Positions 7,801-13,588 of a stretch of DNA of 13,588 nt are shown here, in pieces. Each line of letters starts with the position of its first letter. Positions within the stretch are counted from its first letter, which is position 1. The stretch spans positions 1 through 13,588 of the forward strand of contig JAYWIG010000130.1 of the NCBI GenBank assembly GCA_043789035.1. Direction: 5' to 3'. The notes under the pieces were generated by a model that was not told the origin of the DNA, did no database searches, and saw only the letters and a program-made list of their open reading frames with translations. The position numbers were made by a program, and so were the translations under genes. The stretch is from JAYWIG01 sp043789035. Lineage in GTDB: Bacteria > Pseudomonadota > Gammaproteobacteria > Burkholderiales > Burkholderiaceae_E.

Positions 7801-8167
7801 GGTCATACCCCTCGTTCACAAACACGCCAAGGATCACCGAGTAATTGTTGTGGTCTCGTAGCGCTACCGGTTTAGCGTTACCACTGGCCTCATTGCGCTC
7901 TGATTTGTAATGGCCCAGCACATAGGAGCGCAAGCTGCGCTCCCGACTATCCGCACCGGCGGCTTTGTTGTAGGCCACCCGATGCGCAGGTACAAGTAAG
8001 GTGGTGACGGCATCAACCAAGGTGGATTTACCCGAACCAATATCACCGGTCAATAAGCCATTTTCGCCATTGAGTTGCATAGACCAAACGCGCTTGTCGA
8101 AAGTACCCCAGTTGAACACTTCCAAGCGATGCAAGCGAAAGCCGGATAGTGCTGCATGTTCGCTCAT
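4811..8167 (-). CDS. jetC: Wadjet subunit JetC (SMC/MukB-like ATPase)
   Basis: JetC is the SMC-like motor of Wadjet, equivalent to MukB: two heads sandwich ATP and long coiled coils drive DNA loop extrusion. Walker A is GDIGSGKST (residues 41-49), the ABC signature is SGGQKEK (1002-1008) and Walker B is FVVIDEAFG (1036-1044). Coiled coil runs over about 245-445 (rich in LEERR, LKER-type heptads). A globular hinge-like insert of about 450-615 follows, then a second coiled coil to about 960 and the C-terminal head. The 1,118-residue length fits the family. The ATG overlaps the jetB stop as ATGA and the gene's stop overlaps the jetD start as TTGA. All ATPase motifs are intact. RecF/SbcC-type proteins share the head motifs, but the flanking jetA, jetB and jetD genes settle the assignment. 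Confidence 0.95.
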   Translation of the reverse strand: MSEHAALSGFRLHRLEVFNWGTFDKRVWSMQLNGENGLLTGDIGSGKSTLVDAVTTLLVPAHRVAYNKAAGADSRERSLRSYVLGHYKSERNEASGNAKPVALRDHNNYSVILGVFVNEGYDQSVTLAQVFWMKDSQGQPARMFCGVDRALSITEDFAHFGTDMGKLRKRLRATEVEIFDTFPPYGAWFRRRFGIENEQALDLFHQTVSMKSVGNLTDFVRSHMLEAFDVAPRISALISHFDDLNRAHEAVLKAKRQVELLMPLMIDADKHAQLLALIEELRAQREQLRAYFASLKQALLDKRLNILGEEGDKLAAQVQRLEERRDGQRIEVDELKQAVEKNGGDRLERLKSDIKRMGQEHERRRLKALRCQELLEKLGEAIAANEDLFLSQAHRLREAAGKVHEQEAQFQNDEREKDFQFRQLRVDHSTLNGELTSLKERRNNIPAEQVAMRAAICQALSIPQDDMPFAGELLQVREDERAWAGATERLMRPFGLSLLVPEIHYKQVHKWVDGTRLKGRLVYFRVRTGGRSEIPSLHRDSLVRKLSIKPDSPFYEWLERELAQRFDVACCATPDQFRREPKAITLAGQIKSAGERHEKDDRFALEDRSRYILGWSNIEKIAALQAQAELLEHRLAELAGQISQLQSQRRQLKDSLDAHLRLEEFRDFQELDVGSVARALVALEAEQKTLEQTSDVLMQLAAQLLKVQGELHLSELSLREKHQELGSLATKREVAMSLRVQTEALLADISEEAGQAIAEQLDPVRFQALGEHQLTVESCDNREHEVRVWIQARLNNEEGKLRYLAEKIIKAMASFKDEFKLDAAEIDASVDAAFEYRRLLDALQSDDLPRFELRFKELLNENTIREVANFQSQLARERESIKEKIERINASLTQIDYNSGRYIVLESQPTPDAEIRDFQSELRACTEGALTGSDDAQYSEAKFLQVRRIIDRFRGRDGLTEIDRRWSTKVSDVRSWFVFAASERWREDEREHEHYSDSGGKSGGQKEKLAYTILAASLAYQFGLEWGATRSRSFRFVVIDEAFGRGSDESAQYGLKLFTQLNLQLLIVTPLQKIHIIEPYVASVGFVHNEEGRDSKLRNLSIEAYREEKARNKRGIEA

Positions 8168-8868
8168 CGATTACCACCTTGAATTGTCTTTTTTTGCGCA
8201 GATGCAGGCTCGGCCGTCGCTAAGCGAACTTGATAAGCGGCTAACCGTTCATCGAACTCCGACAACCACTGCGCATCAACAAAGGCTTTCAAGATGCGCT
8301 GTACTTCGTAGTTGCCTTGGTTTGCTTGGTTTATGTGCGTGCTGGATTTGAGCCGACGCAAAAAGCCCAGCTCCGTGATCTTATTCAAGTGCGTTTCAAT
8401 TTGGTCAAAAAGCCTAGTCTCGTTGCTACGAAGTGGCAAAAAAATTCTCACTAATTCGACGATCTCATCGCGGGATAGTACAAGCCGAGTCTCAGCACCA
8501 CTTGCATCAAACTCAGCAAGTTTCTTGCGCAACAACGCCAGAATTAAACTCACCGGAAATGATAATGGCCGACGCGCAACCAGCCTAGGTATGCCATCGT
8601 CGCTTTCATCTTCTAGCGTAGCGCGTGAGCGTAAGAAGGCATAACCCTCTGCTTCATCTAGCACTAGTTCGAGCGCCAACACGGCCACATAATCGCGCAC
8701 TTGCGATTGTAGTTGCACCAGTGCACTCCACAAAGCGGGGTGCGGGTCTCTCATCAAAACGCCTTTAAGCAGGCTGACCAACAGCAACGAAAGATCGGGT
8801 TTACGCTGGACCAAGATTGAAAGGGGATCTGGATTCGAGGTTAGCGTTATGGTGGTGGTATCTGACAC
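8164..8868 (-). CDS. jetB: Wadjet subunit JetB (MukE-like KITE protein)
   Basis: JetB is the small winged-helix KITE subunit (DUF4194, MukE-like) that binds the JetA kleisin and helps clamp DNA at the JetC heads. The 234 residues are helix-rich. The C-terminal half carries the family-like stretch LFDQIETHLNKITELGFLRR followed by YEVQRILKAFVDA. No catalytic motif is expected. The GTG start at 8868 lies 3 bases after the jetA stop, and the AGAAGATAAG overlapping that stop can serve as ribosome binding site. The end overlaps the jetC ATG by 4 bases. The call rests on size, the visible family pattern and its fixed place between jetA and jetC. Confidence 0.9.
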   Translation of the reverse strand: MSDTTTITLTSNPDPLSILVQRKPDLSLLLVSLLKGVLMRDPHPALWSALVQLQSQVRDYVAVLALELVLDEAEGYAFLRSRATLEDESDDGIPRLVARRPLSFPVSLILALLRKKLAEFDASGAETRLVLSRDEIVELVRIFLPLRSNETRLFDQIETHLNKITELGFLRRLKSSTHINQANQGNYEVQRILKAFVDAQWLSEFDERLAAYQVRLATAEPASAQKKTIQGGNR

Positions 8869-8871
8869 AGC

Positions 8872-10356
8872 TTATCTTCTAAACGTCGTTCTAAAAATTG
8901 TTTTGGGCAACTGCGCTTCTTTGAACTGCATGTCACCGTCAACTCCAAGGCCCTGCCACGAAATAGTCTCGACCACACTCTCCTCAACGTCAGTGCGAAA
9001 CTGCTCGCTGCCCAATTGAAGATAAGCAATGATTTCGGCTAAGCCATGTTCGAGCGGGCGCTGCTCAATCAGCTCACCCAATGCAATCTGCTCGCGGTCG
9101 TGCAAGGCATGCAGAATGTGGCGCACCAGTTGGGCTTTATCAATCACCATTTGCGCAAATAAAGCGGCGGCATCCACATCTTCGTTGCCTGCTACTAAGC
9201 GCACATTATTAATACGAGCTTGCACGGCCGGCGTAAACAAGGTGCGCTCCATGGGCAACTCCACACTGGCAGCAGACTCATCGATAAACATGACGGCGTC
9301 TTGTGGCGGCTCATCGCGAAACTCAATGGCGCGTGCCTCAATGCTGCGGATGATATCCATGATGCGTCGATTTTCTAGCCAAGCTTGATCATCCAAAAAT
9401 CGGCGCAGTTGTTGCGATAGCTGAGCGACTGTTCGTTGCGTATGCTCGCCCGCCTCTAACCAGTCATAGTGAACTCTACGGGTCCTTATATCGGGCCTAA
9501 GCTCTTGCACAGGGGGAAGGGCAAGCACACGCTCCAATAAATCAGAGAGTTCATCTTGGCGTTGGCTTGACATCAAAAACTCCCAAAACGCCCGAAAGCT
9601 TTTCCCCTGATCGGAATCAGCAATCGCATCGCGCTCACCCATGATGTCTTGCAATAACTCACCCTTGCTGCCATTCCACAAGGCAATGCGCTCGCGGACT
9701 TGGCGATCTAAATCACGGAAATTACCCTGCACCTGCCGAAAGTCCGTCAACAGTTCACGAGCGATTTGTGTGAACTGCTGAAAGCGATCTTTAATAGCGC
9801 TGCTTTCGAGCACGGGAATATCGCCGCTTTGTACTCTGGCGATTTCCGCATCAATCTCATCGCGGCGACGCCGAAGATCAGCCAAGCGTAACTCTGGGTT
9901 AGCCTGCGAACCCTCACTAATTTGGCGAAGTAAATCAAACAAAGTAAGCAAGCGCGATTCTGTACCCACGAAGCTGCGCTCTGCCAAAGAACCAATCCAA
10001 ACAAGTGCTTTTTCAGTCGCGGGGGTTAGATCAAAGTAAGGCTCGTCCGAGCCTTGCGCATAGTATTTTCGCAACCATGCCTTATCTGGCCCAGCCCATT
10101 CATTGAGGTAGTCCAAGGCGGGTTTGGGGTATTTATCGTCACCTAGTTGCTCGCGCAATGCAAAGAGTTCGTCCTCCAAGGCCTCGGCCAAATCAGCTTG
10201 ATGAATCACGCGAATATTCGGTGTGACAAATACGCGTTGCAGAAAGCTGGCAATTAAAGGCGCGTGATCGGCACGCAATAGCCGCCAAGCTGGGTGTTGT
10301 TGGCGTAGTAGATCGAGTGTGGCGTGGTCTAAGCTGTTAGAGCCGGAGGGCTTCAT
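8872..10356 (-). CDS. jetA: Wadjet subunit JetA (MukF-like kleisin, DUF3375)
   Basis: JetA is the kleisin that bridges the JetC heads and carries JetB, equivalent to MukF. The 494 residues start with the DUF3375-like pattern LLRQQHPAWRLLRADHAPLI, then FLQRVF and a DYLNEWA-x-x-x-x-WLRKYY stretch. A winged-helix region follows (TPATEKALVWIGSLAERSFV), then a long helical middle (about 165-345) and a C-terminal domain. It is the first gene of jetABCD. The ATG at 10356 has no obvious ribosome binding site. Instead a 12-codon frame upstream ends in ATGA overlapping it, so coupling is possible. The upstream promoter is unclear: CATAAT at 10413-10418 (minus strand) is a candidate -10 without a well-spaced -35. 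The gene appears intact and full length. Confidence 0.93.
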   Translation of the reverse strand: MKPSGSNSLDHATLDLLRQQHPAWRLLRADHAPLIASFLQRVFVTPNIRVIHQADLAEALEDELFALREQLGDDKYPKPALDYLNEWAGPDKAWLRKYYAQGSDEPYFDLTPATEKALVWIGSLAERSFVGTESRLLTLFDLLRQISEGSQANPELRLADLRRRRDEIDAEIARVQSGDIPVLESSAIKDRFQQFTQIARELLTDFRQVQGNFRDLDRQVRERIALWNGSKGELLQDIMGERDAIADSDQGKSFRAFWEFLMSSQRQDELSDLLERVLALPPVQELRPDIRTRRVHYDWLEAGEHTQRTVAQLSQQLRRFLDDQAWLENRRIMDIIRSIEARAIEFRDEPPQDAVMFIDESAASVELPMERTLFTPAVQARINNVRLVAGNEDVDAAALFAQMVIDKAQLVRHILHALHDREQIALGELIEQRPLEHGLAEIIAYLQLGSEQFRTDVEESVVETISWQGLGVDGDMQFKEAQLPKTIFRTTFRR

Positions 10357-10388
10357 ATTGATATTTTTGAAGACTGCTGCAAGTTCAT
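10353..10388 (-). other. 12-codon mini-ORF overlapping the jetA start
   Basis: ATG at 10388 opens MNLQQSSKISI and stops at TGA 10355-10353, overlapping the jetA ATG by ATGA. It lacks a clear ribosome binding site. It might couple translation to jetA, which also lacks one, or be chance. The same frame is open further upstream and contains a protein-like stretch (SGYKTEAFFKARAAKGSIGK, about 10490-10430) without an ATG, possibly a gene relic. Confidence 0.3.
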
Positions 10389-10551
10389 GTTCGACCGTGG
10401 GTGATGTTGATCATTATGCAATGTTTTTACTTTACCAATACTTCCCTTGGCTGCTCGCGCCTTGAAGAAAGCCTCCGTTTTGTACCCGGAAATCTGAGGG
10501 CGACTTGCCTCGTAGTGTTTTCTCCAAGATTTTCAAAACCTGTCCTGGCAG
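10357..10551. other. jetA upstream region
   Basis: This holds the presumed jetA promoter and leader. On the minus strand CATAAT (10418-10413) is the best -10 candidate, with TTGGTA (10438-10433) only 14 bp upstream of it, which is too close for a standard promoter. No inverted repeat or operator stands out. A minus-strand open stretch without a start codon may be the remains of an antitoxin-like gene, but that is a guess. Confidence 0.3.
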
Positions 10552-10787
10552 TCAGGCTTTAATGCCGAATTGATCGGAAGCCATTGCAAATTCACGCGTA
10601 TTCACTGTTACCAAATATTGCGCAGAACCGTTTACGGCAGCCTCTGAAACCATTTCTTCGTTTGGATCTCGAAGCTGCGGTCGCCACAAAAAATTCGACG
10701 TTATCGGCTCAACGGATGCGGCCAAACCGTGCAAGATATCGTCGCGGGCGTAGCCACAAACAAAAACTGTTTATTTAGTGCGTGATT
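10552..10787 (-). pseudogene. PIN-domain toxin fragment (COG1569-like)
   Basis: The translated stretch contains VEPITSNFLWRPQLRDPNEE, then MVSEAAVNGSAQYLVTVNTR and EFAMASDQFGIKA. This is the C-terminal half of PIN-family toxins, which are ribonucleases of VapC type; LWRPQLRDP-x-(D/E)E-x-x-x-EAAVNG is a family hallmark that includes acidic active-site residues. The frame opens after a TAA near 10788 with no good start (first candidate TTG at 10734). The N-terminal half, with the first catalytic aspartate, is missing, and the C-terminus ends early at TGA 10554-10552. No intact antitoxin is adjacent. It is best read as a dead toxin gene between jetA and the next ATPase. Confidence 0.75.
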
Positions 10788-11054
10788 TAGGAGCTTAGAA
10801 GACACACCAGACCGGCTAGCAAAACCTGCAACTTAAATATTGCTGGCAAGCAACGCGCGCATTTTCATGATATCGCCGACGATAGCACCCACAGGCTGTA
10901 AGGGAAAAGCTATATCGCTATGATTACTAGGGCCGAGTTGTTTCTATATGCGGGCCGCGAATAGCTTCAAATATTTCCGCTATGTACGGTCAGATGTGCA
11001 GTCGCACGCCAACCCCATTTTCTCACTTATTTTAGGTACAGTATATTTATTTTC
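10788..11054. other. Gap with no recognised gene
   Basis: No long frame with protein character occurs. A short minus-strand stretch near 10830-10910 reads PVGAIVGDIMKMRALLASNI before a stop and may be a relic, but I cannot assign it. The right end is AT-rich and leads into the promoter region of the DUF4143 ATPase gene. Confidence 0.4.
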
Positions 11055-11060
11055 TATACT
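11031..11060 (+). promoter_or_regulatory. Candidate promoter of the DUF4143 ATPase gene
   Basis: TATACT at 11055-11060 is a good -10 element; the best -35 is a poor TTTAGG at 11031-11036 (18-bp spacer). Transcription would start about 20-25 bases before the ATG at 11090. The leader is AT-rich and has no Shine-Dalgarno sequence, like that of the ATPase gene at 2433. Confidence 0.4.
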
Positions 11061-11089
11061 TTTTTTAAGTTCAGATTTAAAATATACAA

Positions 11090-12406
11090 ATGGCTTTACA
11101 TCCCATCCTTACCGAAAAACTTAATTTCGCTCTCGACGCGGTTGAGCGAACACAAGTCACTCGACGCGACATTGCTTTACCTTCAATTCGAAACAAAGCG
11201 CATGCAGTCATTGGTATGCGGCGCGCTGGTAAAACAACCTATTTGCTGCAGCTACAAAGCGATGAACGAGCATTGGGCCTAAGCGCAGCCCATCAAGCAA
11301 TCTATTTGAGTTTCGACGATGATCGTCTTGCAGATTTAGACCACACTCAACTTTCTGAACTCCTTGAGGAATACTTTCGTCGCTATCCGGAATTGCGCAA
11401 CAAGCAAAGATGTGTCTGGTACTTGGATGAAATTCAACTTGTCGATGGTTGGGAACGGTTCGTGCGTCGGGTGCTTGATACCGAGCAAATTGACATTATT
11501 GTTTCCGGCTCGTCTGCTCGGATGCTTTCACGCGAAGTTCATACATCGCTGCGTGGGCGCGGTATTGAAACGATTGTTCGCCCGTTTAGCTTTCGCGAGT
11601 TTCTTCGCCACCATGGCCAAGAACCTAAAAAACCCAGCGCCCGTCTAAAAGCAGCAGAGCGCTCAGCTATCGAAAAATGGTTTCTGCTATACCTTCGACA
11701 TGGGGGATTTCCAGAGGTGCAAGGCCTATCCGATACTCTGCATACGCAGCTTCTACAGAGTTATGTTGATACCGTAATTTTTCGGGACATCATCGAGCGT
11801 TATCAGCTTAGCCAAATTGCCGCGCTGCGATGGCTTACTAGGCAATGCTTGCGCAATCCGGCGTCGCTCTTTAGTTTGAATCGGTTCCATCAAGATTTAA
11901 AAGCTCAAGGGCACGGCACCTCAAAAGATGCCTTGCACGCGATGTTTGGTCACCTACTTGATTCGTTTCTTGTCGAAGCGCTTCCTATTGCGACCGAATC
12001 TGAGCGGCGACTCAATTCCAACCCCAGAAAAATATATCCTATTGATACTGGATTGATTCGAGCTTTTGACCAAAGCGGTAGATCAAACATTGGTCATGCT
12101 TTAGAGGTCATGGTGCAAAGTGAATTGCAGCGCCAAGGTGCCACGCTCGCATACGTCAGAACGCAAAGGGGATTTGAGGTTGACTTTCTCGCTCGATTTT
12201 CAAATGGCAAGGAGCAGCTTATTCAAGTGTGTGCCGATCTATCGAACGCAACCAGGCTGGAACGAGAGATTCGGGCGATGGAAGACGCCACACTAGATTA
12301 CCCAAGAGCGGAAAAGCTCATGCTCGTTTTGTATGCGAGCGATGTTCTATTGGCACAAGCCCATGGCGTTCGGGCACTTCAGGTTTGGGCATGGGCGCTT
12401 GACTAG
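11090..12406 (+). CDS. AAA_14/DUF4143 ATP-binding protein
   Basis: A 438-residue protein of the AAA_14 plus DUF4143 family. Walker A is GMRRAGKTT (residues 42-50), Walker B is VWYLDEIQ (109-116) and IIVSGSSARML (137-147) is the sensor strand. Then come the family landmarks LRGRG and RPFSFREFL (164-172). The C-terminal DUF4143 part shows KIYPIDTGLI (314-323) and a PD-(D/E)XK-like fold with EVDFL (363-367) and LIQVCADLS (377-385). The IQVC form, instead of a catalytic E-x-K, is common in this family and is not by itself a defect. The role is uncertain; members are frequent near toxin-antitoxin and mobile genes, and some authors suggest defence or TA functions. It is intact, monocistronic, and flanked by relics. 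Start chosen at the first ATG after the promoter. Confidence 0.88.
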   Translation: MALHPILTEKLNFALDAVERTQVTRRDIALPSIRNKAHAVIGMRRAGKTTYLLQLQSDERALGLSAAHQAIYLSFDDDRLADLDHTQLSELLEEYFRRYPELRNKQRCVWYLDEIQLVDGWERFVRRVLDTEQIDIIVSGSSARMLSREVHTSLRGRGIETIVRPFSFREFLRHHGQEPKKPSARLKAAERSAIEKWFLLYLRHGGFPEVQGLSDTLHTQLLQSYVDTVIFRDIIERYQLSQIAALRWLTRQCLRNPASLFSLNRFHQDLKAQGHGTSKDALHAMFGHLLDSFLVEALPIATESERRLNSNPRKIYPIDTGLIRAFDQSGRSNIGHALEVMVQSELQRQGATLAYVRTQRGFEVDFLARFSNGKEQLIQVCADLSNATRLEREIRAMEDATLDYPRAEKLMLVLYASDVLLAQAHGVRALQVWAWALD

Positions 12407-12965
12407 ACACTACCCGCCTCTTCGATACTAAATCCCCCAAAGCACCTAAGCTAGCACCACTGGCTAATTTGGTTCCTATTACGAGCCGCAGCTCGGCTAA
12501 TCTACCAAGTGTAGTGCTCGGCGCGTTGGCTAGCCCAAGGCTGAACTATTGATTCGTGCTGCGAAGCTAGGGGCTAGATCCACTAACGACCGCGTCGTAT
12601 CGACTTTTTGAACTTGCGACGCACAATGCATCTTGATTTCCAGAAAAATACCTTAATTACGAAACATTAAATCTACATAGTCGCTCTAGGTTTTGGTTCG
12701 TTGCAAATCTACTCTTGGCTCAATCTGGGGGATCATTGCCCTTTCAGAGTGCTATCTGCCACGTCTATATGCCCCAGCGTGGCAACCATGGGTTTTGTTG
12801 AGGAGAAAGTAACCCATGAAAAATTAGTTCTTGCAGCCTTTCCAGCCAACCGAAATGCGATTAAGACTCACCACCGAAAACTCACGCAGTCTGGGCAAAT
12901 TAACAGCAAAGCGCAGCGCGAGGTGTTTGGTACGGGCTGCGTGACAATCATCCTCGTCCTTAGCC
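12407..12965. other. Gene-poor stretch
   Basis: I recognise no gene here. A plus-strand open frame from a TTG at 12701 to 12979 has no ribosome binding site or family resemblance. A small stem AGCCG/CGGCT (12484-12498, 5-nt loop) lies about 80 bp after the ATPase gene but lacks a T run, so it is a poor terminator. The word TGTAGTGC occurs at about 12509 and again in the toxin-antitoxin operator region. Confidence 0.5.
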
Positions 12966-12993
12966 TTGACATTGTGTAGTCATAGAATATACT
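12966..12993 (+). promoter_or_regulatory. Sigma70 promoter of the toxin-antitoxin operon
   Basis: A consensus -35 TTGACA (12966-12971) and -10 TATACT (12988-12993) are separated by 16 bp. The predicted start lies near 13000, inside the inverted repeat that follows, so a bound repressor would block initiation. Confidence 0.7.
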
Positions 12994-13015
12994 TTGTAGT
13001 GCATTAATCTACAAA
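12993..13015. promoter_or_regulatory. Inverted-repeat operator of the toxin-antitoxin operon
   Basis: TTTGTAG (12993-12999) and CTACAAA (13009-13015) form a perfect 7-bp inverted repeat with a 9-bp gap, starting at the last base of the -10 box. A further TGTAGT lies in the promoter spacer (12975-12980). Ribbon-helix-helix antitoxins normally bind such sites and repress their own operon. Confidence 0.55.
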
Positions 13016-13029
13016 CCATAGGATTCATT

Positions 13030-13314
13030 ATGGCAACAATCACCCCTATGTCGCTCCGCTTAGATACAGACCTACGCGCTAGACTGGATCGAATTGCTCA
13101 AATGAGAAAGCGATCGTCTCATGCGCTAGCCCGAGATGCAGTCAGCCGATTTGTTGCCGAGGAAGAAAAGCAAGCGGCTTGGAATGCAAGCTGTGAATCT
13201 GCGCTTATTGATTATCAAGAAACAAAACTTCATCTCACGCATGAAGAACTAGATTCTTGGCTTGATACGTGGGGCACGGATAACGAAAAACCCGCACCAG
13301 AATGCCACGATTAA
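13030..13314 (+). CDS. Ribbon-helix-helix (CopG-like) antitoxin
   Basis: The 94-residue protein starts with a ribbon-helix-helix DNA-binding domain: the strand TPMSLRLDTDLRARLDRIA (residues 5-23), then KRSSHALARDAVSRFVAEEE (28-47). The acidic C-terminal part (HLTHEELDSWLDTWG) is the usual toxin-binding tail. It should neutralise the ParE-like toxin encoded next and repress the operon through the inverted repeat at the promoter. AGGA lies six bases before the ATG. The stop overlaps the toxin start by 13 bases, the tight coupling typical of type II modules. No cysteine- or metal-binding feature is seen. The gene looks intact. Confidence 0.88.
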   Translation: MATITPMSLRLDTDLRARLDRIAQMRKRSSHALARDAVSRFVAEEEKQAAWNASCESALIDYQETKLHLTHEELDSWLDTWGTDNEKPAPECHD

Positions 13315-13588
13315 GACTTACCCGGGCCGCTCGGCGTGACGTTGAGCGACTGCGGCAATTCCTCGAAAGCAAAAACCCAGAAGCTTCTAAGCGTGCAGCT
13401 CAAGCTATTAAAAATGCAATCAAAGCTATCGCGAAGCAGCCAGAGGCCCATCGTCCAGTTCCTGAAATGATGTTTCACCGAGAGGTGATTATTGCTTTTG
13501 GAAGTAGTGGCTATATCGCTAGGTATTTCTATAAACCGGGAACCGATGAAATCATTCTTTTACGAATAAAGCACCATCTCGAAGATGA
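13302..13588 (+). CDS. ParE/RelE-family toxin (3' end outside window)
   Basis: From the ATG at 13302 the frame reads MPRLRLTRAARRDVERLRQF, then KNPEASKRAAQAIKNAI, HRPVPEMMFHREVIIAFG and GYIARYFYKPGTDEIILLRI, reaching KHHLED at the window edge. This is the ParE/RelE toxin pattern: two N-terminal helices followed by a sheet with the conserved RE-x-x-I-x-FG and the final ILLRI-K/R-H-x-x-ED. ParE members inhibit gyrase and RelE members cut mRNA at the ribosome; the sequence does not decide which, though ParE is likelier from its overall look. At least 95 codons are present, and the family usually ends within a few residues of this motif, so only the last codons should be missing. It overlaps the antitoxin gene by 13 bases and depends on its promoter. 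Confidence 0.85.
   Translation, partial: MPRLRLTRAARRDVERLRQFLESKNPEASKRAAQAIKNAIKAIAKQPEAHRPVPEMMFHREVIIAFGSSGYIARYFYKPGTDEIILLRIKHHLED

Noticed and set aside
11033..11062. LexA/SOS box in the AT-rich promoter region
   Set aside because: No CTG-N10-CAG spacing is present.
11090..12406. Missing catalytic lysine in the DUF4143 domain as a sign of inactivation
   Set aside because: LIQVC in place of an E-x-K motif is a common form in this family.
12484..12498. AGCCG/CGGCT hairpin as terminator of the DUF4143 gene
   Set aside because: The stem is only 5 bp and no T run follows.
12701..12979. Plus-strand 92-codon frame as a gene
   Set aside because: TTG start, no ribosome binding site, no recognised family, and its end lies inside the toxin-antitoxin promoter.

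Overview
The window looks like an accessory (defence-island) segment of a gammaproteobacterial chromosome. That placement is an inference: a 28-nt sequence closely resembling type I-F CRISPR repeats of Gammaproteobacteria lies near the left edge, and the proteins look proteobacterial. No housekeeping gene is present to fix the genus.

Left part (1-2430), an array edge and decayed genes. Positions 1-160 hold three copies of a 34-nt direct repeat separated by two unrelated 30- and 32-nt sequences, with a mutated last copy, as at the trailing end of a CRISPR array that continues beyond base 1. A lone type I-F-like repeat of another family follows at 199-226. Then come a possible small minus-strand gene (273-488), an AT-rich gap, the C-terminal nuclease portion of a type III restriction Res subunit without its helicase (811-1623), a palindrome-rich spacer, and a KilA-N-domain gene broken by a frameshift and two internal deletions (about 1783-2264).

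Centre (2433-10356). A plus-strand AAA ATPase of an uncharacterised conserved family converges with, and overlaps by 6 bp, a minus-strand operon that is a complete type I Wadjet anti-plasmid system: jetA (kleisin), jetB (KITE), jetC (SMC-like ATPase), jetD (Toprim nuclease). Gene junctions are 3-nt spaced or overlap by 4 nt, so the four are probably co-translated. JetABC would form a MukBEF/condensin-like DNA loop extruder and JetD would cut the small circular DNA it traps. jetD begins in a 15-nt near-repeat, and a 12-codon mini-ORF overlaps the jetA start.

Right part (10357-13588). A PIN-domain toxin relic lies in the gap upstream of jetA. It is followed by an intact AAA_14/DUF4143 ATPase, about 600 bp with no recognisable gene, and a type II toxin-antitoxin pair (ribbon-helix-helix antitoxin, ParE/RelE-like toxin). 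That pair has a good sigma70 promoter and a 7-bp inverted repeat that is a likely operator. The toxin gene runs off the right edge.

All functions are read from motifs and remembered family patterns; no database search was run. I found no clearly new system. The least explained items are the array tail next to a lone I-F-like repeat and the AAA ATPase abutting Wadjet.
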